From positions 1 to 16,702 of the forward strand of contig JBOGWB010000044.1 of NCBI GenBank assembly GCA_050693035.1: a DNA stretch of 16,702 nucleotides, read 5' to 3'. The position numbers and the translations under genes were made by a program. The notes beneath the pieces were generated by a model that did no database searches, was not told the origin of the DNA, and saw nothing but the letters and a program-made list of their open reading frames with translations. Of the stretch, positions 1 through 6,084 are shown piece after piece (within the stretch, counting starts at the first letter, position 1; every line of letters starts with the position of its first letter). This stretch comes from DASYVD01 sp050693035. GTDB lineage: Bacteria; Actinomycetota; UBA4738; CALAEC01.

Positions 1-115
1 CTACGACCCAGGGCGAGGGGCCTCTCACGCCCGTTCTCAGGGTGTGCTCGAGGGCGGCGAGCACGATCCGCTCCTCTTCGGGGGTGAGGTCGGGCGGAAG
101 CTCGAACCGCGGCAT
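1..115 (-). CDS. Acyl-CoA carboxylase epsilon-like subunit, 3' end outside window
   Basis: Only the first 38 codons are visible, from ATG at 115 leftward; the gene runs off position 1 without a stop. The peptide starts MPRFELPPDLTPEEERIVLA and ends ...GPSPWVV at the edge. An acidic 'TPEE' segment, a short helix and a 'SPW' near the C-terminus are what I expect of the small epsilon subunits that assemble with biotin-carboxylase and carboxyltransferase subunits of actinobacterial acyl-CoA carboxylases. It starts 10 bases after the stop of the carboxyltransferase gene, with a GGGAGGA ribosome site about 4 bases upstream, so it is very probably co-translated with it. In this family the subunit stimulates the complex and has no known catalytic residues. 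Context carries much of the call, since the family is poorly conserved; a Trp-Val-Val followed by Ala-Gly-Arg to the left would settle it. Confidence 0.65.
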   Translation of the reverse strand, partial: MPRFELPPDLTPEEERIVLAALEHTLRTGVRGPSPWVV

Positions 116-125
116 GTGATCCTCC

Positions 126-1712
126 CTACAGCGGGATGTTGCCGTGCTTGCGGGGTGGCAGCGCCTCGCGCTTGGTGCCGAGCATCCGGAGGGCCTGGAT
201 CAGGCGGATCCGCGTCTCGGCCGGCTCGATCACCTCGTCGATGAACCCTCGCTCCGCGGCGATGTACGGGTTGGCGAACTTCTCCTCGTACTCCGCGATG
301 AGCTCTTTCCGGCGGGCGTCGGGGTTCTCGGCTCCCTGGAGCTCCTTGCGGAACACGATGTTGACTGCTCCCTCCGGTCCCATGACGGCGATCTCCGCCG
401 TGGGCCAGGCGAACGAGACGTCGGCCCGGATGTGCTTCGAGTTCATGACCAGATACGCGCCCCCGTACGCCTTCCGCGTGATCACCGTCATGCGTGGCAC
501 CGTCGCTTCGGTGAACGCGTACAGCAACTTGGCGCCGTGGCGGATGATGCCCCCGTACTCCTGCGCGGCGCCCGGGAGGAATCCGGGGACGTCCACCAAC
601 GCCACCAGCGGCACGTTGAATGCGTCGCAGAACCGCACGAATCGCGCCGCCTTCTCGGAGGATTCGATGTCCAGGGTCCCGGCGAGCTGGTTGGGCTGGT
701 TGGCCACGATGCCCACCGAGCGGCCGTCCAGCCTCGCCAGACCGACCACGATGTTCCGGGCCCACCTCGAGAAGACCTCCAGGAACTCGCCGTTGTCGAC
801 GACGGAACCGATCACGTCCTTCATGTCGTAGGCCTCGCGCGGCGAGTCGGGAACGATGTCGTTCAGCTCCTCGCACCGTCTGAGCGGATCGTCGGTGGGC
901 GCGTACTGTGGGGGGTCCTCCATGTTGTTCGGCGGCAAGAAGGACAGGAGGTACCGGACCCGCTGGAGGCACTCCTCCTCGTTGGGGGCGATGAACGAGG
1001 AGATGCCCGAGCGGACGGCGTGGGTCTGGGCTCCGCCCAACTCCTCGAAGGTGACGTCCTCCCCGGTGACCGTCTTGATGACATCGGGGCCCGTGATGAA
1101 CATGTACGAGGTTTCCTCGACCATGAACACGAAGTCAGTCATGGCGGGCGAGTACACGGCGCCTCCGGCGCAGGGCCCCATGATCACGCTGATCTGAGGG
1201 ATGACTCCGGAGGCTCGAACATTGCGGTCGAAGATGTAGCCGTACCCCGCCAGGGAAGCGGCTCCTTCCTGGATCCGCGCCCCGCCCGAGTCGTTGATCC
1301 CGATCACCGGGGCCCCGGTAGAGAGGGCCAGGTCCATGACCTTGCAGATCTTCTCGGACACGGTCTCTCCGAGGGATCCCCCGAACACCGTGAAGTCTTG
1401 CGAGAACACGAAGACCTTCCGCCCGTCGATGGTCCCGTACCCGGTGACCACGGCGTCGCCGTACGGCCGGTTTCGGTCGATGCCGAACCCATGGACCCGG
1501 TGCCGCGCCAGCTGGTCCGTCTCCACGAACGACCCGGGGTCCAGCAGGAGGTCGATCCGTTCCCGGGCGGTGAGCTTCCCCCGGGCGTGCTGCCGCTCGA
1601 CGGCTTCCTTGCCCCCCGCTGCCCGCGCCTGGTGGGCTCGCTTGTGGAGCTCGTCGATCTTGTCGTGGACGGCCCGCCGGGCCGCCTCTTGAGGATCCGT
1701 CTTCTTGGCCAT
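126..1712 (-). CDS. pccB: Acyl-CoA (propionyl-CoA type) carboxylase, carboxyltransferase beta subunit
   Basis: The 528-residue protein is the usual length for PccB/AccB-type carboxyltransferases, which move CO2 from biotin to the alpha carbon of propionyl-CoA (or acetyl-CoA) in the cytosol. The N-terminal crotonase-like half shows the acyl-CoA site with GGARIQEG (143-150) and GPCAGGAVYSPA (179-190, first oxyanion hole). The C-terminal half shows the biotin site with DVPGFLPG (374-381) and KAYGGAY (414-420, second oxyanion hole), then AWPTAEIAVMGPEGAVNI. Residue 421, right after GGAY, is Leu where typical PccB has Asp (see findings). The ATG at 1712 has no good Shine-Dalgarno sequence. The PPC-domain gene ends 42 bases upstream, so transcription from there is likely. 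The biotin-carrying alpha subunit is not in the window. Family is certain; propionyl-CoA as main substrate is inferred from overall similarity and the epimerase nearby. Confidence 0.93.
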   Translation of the reverse strand: MAKKTDPQEAARRAVHDKIDELHKRAHQARAAGGKEAVERQHARGKLTARERIDLLLDPGSFVETDQLARHRVHGFGIDRNRPYGDAVVTGYGTIDGRKVFVFSQDFTVFGGSLGETVSEKICKVMDLALSTGAPVIGINDSGGARIQEGAASLAGYGYIFDRNVRASGVIPQISVIMGPCAGGAVYSPAMTDFVFMVEETSYMFITGPDVIKTVTGEDVTFEELGGAQTHAVRSGISSFIAPNEEECLQRVRYLLSFLPPNNMEDPPQYAPTDDPLRRCEELNDIVPDSPREAYDMKDVIGSVVDNGEFLEVFSRWARNIVVGLARLDGRSVGIVANQPNQLAGTLDIESSEKAARFVRFCDAFNVPLVALVDVPGFLPGAAQEYGGIIRHGAKLLYAFTEATVPRMTVITRKAYGGAYLVMNSKHIRADVSFAWPTAEIAVMGPEGAVNIVFRKELQGAENPDARRKELIAEYEEKFANPYIAAERGFIDEVIEPAETRIRLIQALRMLGTKREALPPRKHGNIPL

Positions 1713-1754
1713 GGCGAAGGGAGTGTAGCCCCACTGCCCCCCCGGGACTCCCCG

Positions 1755-2180
1755 TCAGGACCAGACCGGGAGGCCCAAGGCTTCGTCGACCTTCCGCACC
1801 GGGGGCTCACCGCCCAGCGCCCTCACGTACACCTCTGCCAGGAAGACCTTCGAGCCCGGAAGGAGGTGCCCGCCGAGGGCCTTCCCGTCCGAGCCGCTCA
1901 CGACGAGGTGCGCGTGCAGGAACGGTTCCCCGTCCTTGAGGGACACGTTCCCCAGGCACGAAGCGATCTCCGAGCCACCAGGGAAGTCGTGCTCCTCGTA
2001 TTCCTGCCTGTCCTGGTTGTAGTAGGCGAACCTGGCGTGGGTGAGACCCCCGATCACCTGGACCGTCCCCGCCTCGATCCCCAGATCCCGGACGCCCTGC
2101 GTGACGCCCTCGTACAGGTCCTCGCCCTGCTCCAGCCGAATCATGGCCGCCTTCCCGTCGTCCGACTTGAACACGAGCAT
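1755..2180 (-). CDS. PPC/DUF296-domain protein
   Basis: The 141-residue protein is a single PPC (plant and prokaryote conserved, DUF296) domain, without the AT-hook found in plant versions. The family core FLHAHLVVSGSDGKALGGHL spans residues 87-106; His89, His91 and His105 are the cluster thought to bind a metal in bacterial homologues. The N-terminal strand-helix segment (GEDLYEGVTQGVRDLGI) also fits. Bacterial PPC proteins form trimers and their biochemical role is unknown, so I give none. The ATG at 2180 is supported by a strong ribosome site, AAAGGAG at 2187-2193, six bases upstream. It lies directly upstream of the carboxylase beta gene on the same strand (42-base gap) and probably heads that operon; the association may be a clue to its role but does not prove one. 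Confidence 0.88.
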   Translation of the reverse strand: MLVFKSDDGKAAMIRLEQGEDLYEGVTQGVRDLGIEAGTVQVIGGLTHARFAYYNQDRQEYEEHDFPGGSEIASCLGNVSLKDGEPFLHAHLVVSGSDGKALGGHLLPGSKVFLAEVYVRALGGEPPVRKVDEALGLPVWS

Positions 2181-2186
2181 GGGTAG

Positions 2187-2215
2187 CTCCTTTCTCTGAT
2201 CCCGGCGCTAGCCTA
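2187..2215 (-). promoter_or_regulatory. Ribosome site and possible -10 element of the PPC/carboxylase operon
   Basis: On the minus strand a TAGGCT hexamer (complement of 2210-2215), of the TANNNT form common in actinobacterial -10 elements, lies about 30 bases before the ATG at 2180. AAAGGAG follows at 2187-2193. No convincing -35 is seen 16-18 bases upstream, so the ribosome site is secure and the promoter only possible. Confidence 0.35.
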
Positions 2216-2341
2216 CCGGGGCGCCACGGCCGGCCGCCCCCGCCGTGCGCACGCCCAGCAGCGTAACGGCTCTGCAACAGTTGCCGGCGTGCCGGCGGGA
2301 AGCCACAACCGCGGTGAGACAATCAACGAGGGAGGAGGAAC

Positions 2342-3631
2342 GTGTCGGGAACCGAGGCTCAGGCGGCGGGAAGGCGGCGAGGCGGCCAGATGGCCGTCGC
2401 GCTCGTGTTCGCGCTCCTGGTCTCCGCCGTGGCCTTCCCCGACCCCGATGCAGTCTCGGCTCCCCGCCCAAGCGTTGCGGCCTATCGGGGTCTGGGCGCG
2501 TGGGTGGACAGATTGGATGACGCGCAGTGGGACGACCCCGAGGGAACGGTCCAGGCCATGCAGGCGCTCGGCGTCCGCACGCTCTTCTTGCAGACATCGA
2601 ACTACACCCAGCCCTATCGTCTGTTCCGGCGGGACATGATGGAGCGGTTCATCCAGGCCGCCCATCTCGCGGGCATGAAGGTCGTGGCGTGGTACCTGCC
2701 AGGCTTCGACAACCTCGACCGGGACCTCCGTCGGTCGATGGCGGCGATCAACCTCAGAACCGACGACGGCCAGGCGTTCGATTCGTTCGGTCTGGACATC
2801 GAGGCCAGGGCGGTGACCGACGTGACGGAGCGAAACGCCCGCGTGGTCCGTCTGTCCCGTCGGATCCGGGAGGCGGCGGGAAGCTCCTACCCTCTCTCGG
2901 CGATCATCCCCGCGCCACGAGACTTCGAGCTCTTTCCCAACTCGTGGCCGGGCTTTCCCTACTTCGAGCTCGGACAGATCTACGACGTCTTCGTGCCGAT
3001 GGGCTATTTCACCAACCGATTCGATGGCGCTTCGGGCGTGAACTTCTACACACGCCGGAACATCGAGATCATCCGGGAGCTGACCGGCAGGCCCTCCATC
3101 CCGATCCACGTGGCCGGAGGGATCGCCGACCGCACGGACGGAGCCGAGGTGGAGGCGTTCGTCCGGGCGATCCGAGAGCACGGGGTGCTGGGGGCGAGCC
3201 TGTACGACTACGCGACCAGTGGACCGGAGGATTGGGCGCCGCTCGCCGAGGTGCCCGTGAACCCCCGGCAATCACCCGGCCTCCCCGTTCCCGTCGGGAC
3301 GGCGACGGCCCTGGGGCGGCTCCCCAGAGGCGATCGCACCCATCCGAAGGAGGTCTTCTACCGATTCGAGGGCCGATCCGGGGCCTGGCGGGTGAGATTC
3401 CAGGTCTTCGACCTCCAGTCCGGCGAGGTGTCCGTGTGGATCAACTGGCACCTGGTGAAGGAGCTGGGGCCGACGGCCAACCTCGCCTGGAGCCGGGGAC
3501 GCACGGTCTCCCTTCCGGACGAGTGGGTCCGGAACGGGCGACGGAACTACCTCCACTTCGTGGCGGCGGGGGACCACCCGGACTGGAGCCAGTGGGGCGT
3601 CAGGAGGGTGAGCCTGGTCCCGGGGCCGTAG
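2342..3631 (+). CDS. Secreted TIM-barrel (glycoside hydrolase-like) protein with C-terminal beta domain
   Basis: This 429-residue protein begins with GTG at 2342 behind a strong GGAGGAGGAA ribosome site. Residues 1-40 look like a signal peptide: RRR at 11-13, a hydrophobic stretch about 17-32, and a likely cut near AVSA (37-40). Residues 45-305 alternate strands and helices as in a (beta/alpha)8 barrel. Strand-end motifs include TLFLQTSNY (80-88), MKVVAWYLPGF (112-122), FGLDIEA (149-155), VFVPMGYF (216-223), PIHVAGGI (254-261) and GASLYDYA (284-291). This pattern recalls putative glycoside hydrolases of the DUF4015 kind, and Asp152/Glu154 would be candidate acids. Residues 335-429 form a separate beta-rich domain with many Trp (WINWH, WSQWG), possibly carbohydrate- or surface-binding. 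Substrate and activity are unknown. Its last 32 bases overlap the 3' end of the opposite-strand epimerase gene. Confidence 0.8.
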   Translation: MSGTEAQAAGRRRGGQMAVALVFALLVSAVAFPDPDAVSAPRPSVAAYRGLGAWVDRLDDAQWDDPEGTVQAMQALGVRTLFLQTSNYTQPYRLFRRDMMERFIQAAHLAGMKVVAWYLPGFDNLDRDLRRSMAAINLRTDDGQAFDSFGLDIEARAVTDVTERNARVVRLSRRIREAAGSSYPLSAIIPAPRDFELFPNSWPGFPYFELGQIYDVFVPMGYFTNRFDGASGVNFYTRRNIEIIRELTGRPSIPIHVAGGIADRTDGAEVEAFVRAIREHGVLGASLYDYATSGPEDWAPLAEVPVNPRQSPGLPVPVGTATALGRLPRGDRTHPKEVFYRFEGRSGAWRVRFQVFDLQSGEVSVWINWHLVKELGPTANLAWSRGRTVSLPDEWVRNGRRNYLHFVAAGDHPDWSQWGVRRVSLVPGP

Positions 3632-4031
3632 AGGGCTCCTGGACCAACTCCACCAGGACCCCACCCATCCCTTTGGGGTGGAGGAAGGCAACCGTGGTCC
3701 CCCGGGAGCCGGGGCGAGGTGATTCATCCACCAGAGGAAGGCCGAGCTCCCTCAGCCGGGCCAGCGATGCGGCCACGTCCCGAACGCGGTACGCCACATG
3801 GTGGACCCCCTCTCCCCGTCTCTCGAGGAACCGGCCCACCGGGGTGTCCGGCCCCAGTGCCCCCAGGAGCTGGATGAACGACGTCCCCGCCTGGAACAGG
3901 ACCTCCTCCACCCCCTGGTCTGCCACGGTCTCCCGATGAACCGGCTCGGCGCCGAAGGCCCTCCGGTAGTGCTCCACCGCCGCCGCCAGGTCCCCGACGG
4001 CGATCCCCACGTGGTCGATGTCCTCGAGCAC
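3600..4031 (-). CDS. mce: Methylmalonyl-CoA epimerase
   Basis: The 143-residue glyoxalase/VOC-fold protein converts (2S)- to (2R)-methylmalonyl-CoA, the step between propionyl-CoA carboxylase and methylmalonyl-CoA mutase. It opens with the family hallmark IDHVGIAV (5-12). The expected metal ligands can be placed as His7, Gln54, His78 (in VHHVAYRV) and Glu128 (in VLVELV), with spacing close to that of characterised epimerases. FLHPKGMGGVLVEL (116-129) is also typical. The start is GTG at 4031, giving the usual 'MLExIDHV' N-terminus. No Shine-Dalgarno is seen; TAGTCT lies 6 bases before the GTG on the minus strand, which would suit a leaderless message. It is divergent from isocitrate lyase and close to pccB, which fits propionate use. 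The 3' end overlaps the convergent secreted-protein gene by 32 bases. Confidence 0.9.
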   Translation of the reverse strand: MLEDIDHVGIAVGDLAAAVEHYRRAFGAEPVHRETVADQGVEEVLFQAGTSFIQLLGALGPDTPVGRFLERRGEGVHHVAYRVRDVAASLARLRELGLPLVDESPRPGSRGTTVAFLHPKGMGGVLVELVQEPSTAPGPGSPS

Positions 4032-4110
4032 GAGGGCAGACTACCGAGCCGGCAGGGGACGCGCCGAAGCCGCCAGGGGATGGAGGAGGTCAGGCAGGAC
4101 CGTCCCCGCC

Positions 4111-4154
4111 TTGCGGCGAATCTTACCGATGGGTAGGTTTCTCGTCGGTAGGTT
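4111..4154 (+). promoter_or_regulatory. Predicted aceA promoter
   Basis: TTGCGG (4111-4116) and TAGGTT (4134-4139) are separated by exactly 17 bases and resemble housekeeping -35 and -10 elements. GGTAGGTT, which contains the -10, is repeated at 4132-4139 and 4147-4154 (15-base period). Transcription would start near 4146, about 30 bases before the GTG at 4177. Not tested by any search. Confidence 0.5.
4123..4136. promoter_or_regulatory. Candidate operator overlapping the aceA -10
   Basis: TACC-GATG-GGTA (4124-4135) is an inverted repeat with 4-base arms, and the outer bases T4123/G4136 do not pair. It lies in the promoter spacer and covers the first two bases of the -10. The position suits a repressor of the TetR/GntR size class, but the regulator is not identified. 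The arms are short, so chance remains possible. Confidence 0.35.
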
Positions 4155-4176
4155 CGGAGGCGAAAGGAGACCTCAG

Positions 4177-5475
4177 GTGACCGGCACGCCCGTTGACCAG
4201 CGCATCCTGGACGAGGCCCGGCAGCTCCAGCGCCAGTGGGGGTCGGATTCCCGCTGGCAGGGCGTCTCCAGGCCGTATTCGGCGGAGGACGTGATTCGTC
4301 TCCGGGGCACGGTGGCCCGGGAGCACTCCCTGGCTCGGCTGGGGGCGGAGCGGCTGTGGCGCCTCCTGGGAGAAGAGGACTATGTGCACGCCCTGGGGGC
4401 GATCACCGGCGCCCAGGCCGTGCAGATGGTCCGGGCGGGGCTCCGGGCCGTCTACGTCTCCGGTTGGCAGGTGGCCGCGGACGCGAACGCCGCCGGCGAG
4501 ACCTACCCGGACCAGAGCCTCTACCCGGTCAACAGCGTCCCCGCCCTGGTGCGGCGGCTGAACAACGCTCTCCTCCGAGCGGACCAGATCCAATGGGCGG
4601 AAGGGAGCGACGACATCGACTGGCTGGTCCCCATCGTGGCCGACGCCGAAGCGGGGTTCGGGGGTCCCCTCAACGCGTTCGAGCTCACGAGGGCGATGGT
4701 CGAGGCGGGGGCGGCCGGGATCCACTTCGAGGATCAGCTGGCGTCGGAGAAGAAGTGCGGCCATCTGGGAGGCAAGGTGCTCGTCCCCACCGCCCGGTTC
4801 ATCCGAACCCTGGTCGCGGGACGGCTCGCCACCGACGTGATGGGAGTGCCGACCCTGCTCATCGCCCGTACCGACGCGCTTTCCGCGAACCTGCTGGAAA
4901 GCGACGCCGATGCCGAGGATCGCGAGTTCGTGACCGGTGAGCGGACCCCCGAAGGGTACTGGTGCGTCGAACCTGGGCTCGAGCCCGTCGTGAAGCGGGC
5001 GTTGGCCGTGGCGCCGTATTCCGACCTGCTGTGGTTCGAGACGTCGACGCCCGACCTCGGGGAGGCGGAGCGATTCGCCGATGCGGTGCACGCGAAGTTC
5101 CCCGGGAAGGTTCTGGCCTACAACTGCTCGCCGTCGTTCAACTGGCGCGCGAACCTCGACGACGACAGCATCTCCGCGTTCCAGCGGGAGCTGGGAGCGA
5201 TGGGGTATCGGTTCCAGTTCGTGACCCTCGCCGGATTCCACGCCATCAACGCCACCATGTTCGAGCTGGCTCGGGGGTACGCGCGAGAAGGCATGGCCGC
5301 GTACGTCCGTCTCCAGGATCGCGAGTTCGATCTCGAAGGCAAGGGGTACACGGCGGTGAGGCACCAGCAGGAGGTGGGCACGGGCTACTTCGACCGTGTG
5401 GCTCGGGCCCTCTCCGGAGATCTCTCCTCGACGCTGGCCCTGGAGGGGTCCACCGAGGAAGCGCAGTTCGGGTAG
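4177..5475 (+). CDS. aceA: Isocitrate lyase
   Basis: Isocitrate lyase splits isocitrate into glyoxylate and succinate, the first step of the glyoxylate bypass used for growth on acetate or fatty acids. The signature KKCGHLGGK is at residues 192-200, with catalytic Cys194. VADAEAGFGG (154-163) carries the Mg-binding acids, and NCSPSFNW (316-323) and TLAGFH (350-355) complete the active site. I chose GTG at 4177 because AAAGGAG (4163-4169) lies seven bases upstream and the resulting 432 residues match the usual bacterial length. The reading frame stays open to 4018, but the extra residues are Arg-rich and unlike the family, and they would overlap the promoter. It is divergent from methylmalonyl-CoA epimerase. 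Some actinobacterial isocitrate lyases also act on methylisocitrate, so a role in propionate use is possible. Malate synthase is not in the window. Confidence 0.95.
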   Translation: MTGTPVDQRILDEARQLQRQWGSDSRWQGVSRPYSAEDVIRLRGTVAREHSLARLGAERLWRLLGEEDYVHALGAITGAQAVQMVRAGLRAVYVSGWQVAADANAAGETYPDQSLYPVNSVPALVRRLNNALLRADQIQWAEGSDDIDWLVPIVADAEAGFGGPLNAFELTRAMVEAGAAGIHFEDQLASEKKCGHLGGKVLVPTARFIRTLVAGRLATDVMGVPTLLIARTDALSANLLESDADAEDREFVTGERTPEGYWCVEPGLEPVVKRALAVAPYSDLLWFETSTPDLGEAERFADAVHAKFPGKVLAYNCSPSFNWRANLDDDSISAFQRELGAMGYRFQFVTLAGFHAINATMFELARGYAREGMAAYVRLQDREFDLEGKGYTAVRHQQEVGTGYFDRVARALSGDLSSTLALEGSTEEAQFG

Positions 5476-5485
5476 GGGCGCCTTT

Positions 5486-5884
5486 CTAGGACCTCGGTCC
5501 GGTCCGGCCCCGCCTCCGTCGTCCCGGGGCCGGCGCCGGCTGGAGTCGCTCCGCCAGGGACAGGGCCTCTGGCACGTGGTACGCGGGCGAGGCCAGCGCG
5601 GCGTGGACCGCAGCGACCCCCATGTACCGGACCCGATCATGGTCCGAGTTCGGAGCATTCGAGCTCAGGGCGTAGAACTCCACCAGCTCGAGGAACTGCC
5701 GCAGGTCCGGGACCAGCCCGCCCCGCTCGTACGCGTAGATGGTCTGCTGGGCGGCCGGACAGCCCGGGGTCGCCGCGGCGTCCTTCACGGCCCGGTAGCC
5801 CGCCGCCTTGCGGAGGCCGCGGAGCAGGCCTCCGATGGTCCGGGCGACCTCTGGCTCAACGGGAGGCTGCTTCTTCCTCGCCAT
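5486..5884 (-). CDS. XRE-family helix-turn-helix regulator
   Basis: The 132-residue protein has a Cro/CI-type helix-turn-helix at about residues 15-72. IGGLLRGLRKAAGYRAVKDAA forms helices 1-2, PAAQQTIYAYERGG (43-56) fits the recognition helix and turn, and PDLRQFLELVEFYAL closes the domain. The middle helices carry a longer than usual linker with a Cys (PGCPAAQQ). The last 60 residues are less defined and end in a basic tail (GRRRRGRTGPRS). I start it at ATG 5884 (MARKKQPPVE), which puts the domain at the N-terminus; the frame remains open upstream to 6130 but that part looks non-coding. The ribosome site is weak. It is divergent from the FtsH-like protease gene and ends 10 bases from the convergent isocitrate lyase gene. 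I infer it controls the divergent gene and itself; no ligand-binding domain is evident. Confidence 0.8.
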   Translation of the reverse strand: MARKKQPPVEPEVARTIGGLLRGLRKAAGYRAVKDAAATPGCPAAQQTIYAYERGGLVPDLRQFLELVEFYALSSNAPNSDHDRVRYMGVAAVHAALASPAYHVPEALSLAERLQPAPAPGRRRRGRTGPRS

Positions 5885-5907
5885 GGGACTGTTGTTCTCT
5901 CTTACCA

Positions 5908-5916
5908 CAATAATTG
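5908..5916. promoter_or_regulatory. AT-rich palindrome upstream of the XRE gene
   Basis: CAATAATTG is a perfect odd-length palindrome (CAAT-A-ATTG) in an AT-rich patch 24 bases before the XRE start codon, in otherwise very GC-rich DNA. On the minus strand TATTGT (complement of 5907-5912) could be a -10 element, so a protein bound here could control the regulator gene. No -35 was found. Confidence 0.3.
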
Positions 5917-5998
5917 CCAGACGCCACATCGATACCGGCCGCGCCGCTTCCCCCATTCCCTCCGCACATCTGCGGTGGTTCTCTCGGCATGTTCCGAC

Positions 5999-6027
5999 TT
6001 GGCAAACCGGCGGGTTTGTTGTCCAAT
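5999..6027 (+). promoter_or_regulatory. Predicted promoter of the FtsH-like gene
   Basis: TTGGCA (5999-6004) and TCCAAT (6022-6027) are separated by 17 bases, a good -35/-10 arrangement. Transcription would start near 6034, about 50 bases before the GTG at 6085. The spacer holds an inverted repeat, listed separately. Confidence 0.5.
6003..6018. promoter_or_regulatory. Inverted repeat in the FtsH-like gene promoter, candidate operator
   Basis: CAAACC-GGCG-GGTTTG is a perfect 6-base inverted repeat with a 4-base centre. It lies between the -35 and -10 hexamers, overlapping the end of the -35. A bound dimer would block RNA polymerase. The obvious candidate is the XRE protein encoded divergently 119 bases away. 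Confidence 0.5.
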
Positions 6028-6084
6028 GGTCAATCATCACGGCTTGCTCGGGTTCGTCCGGAGCGTAGAGGAAAACCTGACATC

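Noticed and set aside
1713..1754. Separate promoter for the carboxylase beta gene
   Set aside because: TACACT nine bases before the ATG resembles a -10, but there is no -35 at a usable distance, and the upstream gene ends only 42 bases away.
144..2186. Long open frame on the plus strand opposite the carboxylase and PPC genes
   Set aside because: It is antisense to clearly recognised proteins, is rich in Arg, Pro, Gly and His as expected of GC-rich shadow frames, and shows no family motif.
3637..3658. TCCTGG...CCAGGA hairpin after the secreted-protein gene
   Set aside because: It lies within the epimerase coding sequence with a 10-base loop and no T-tract; likely chance.
4018..4176. N-terminal extension of isocitrate lyase to the first in-frame start
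   Set aside because: It would make the protein 53 residues longer than the family, it overlaps the promoter, and a proper ribosome site precedes the GTG at 4177.
5489..5500. GGACC-TC-GGTCC hairpin at the isocitrate lyase and XRE gene ends
   Set aside because: The stem has only five base pairs with a two-base loop, too tight to form fully, and lies inside the XRE coding region.
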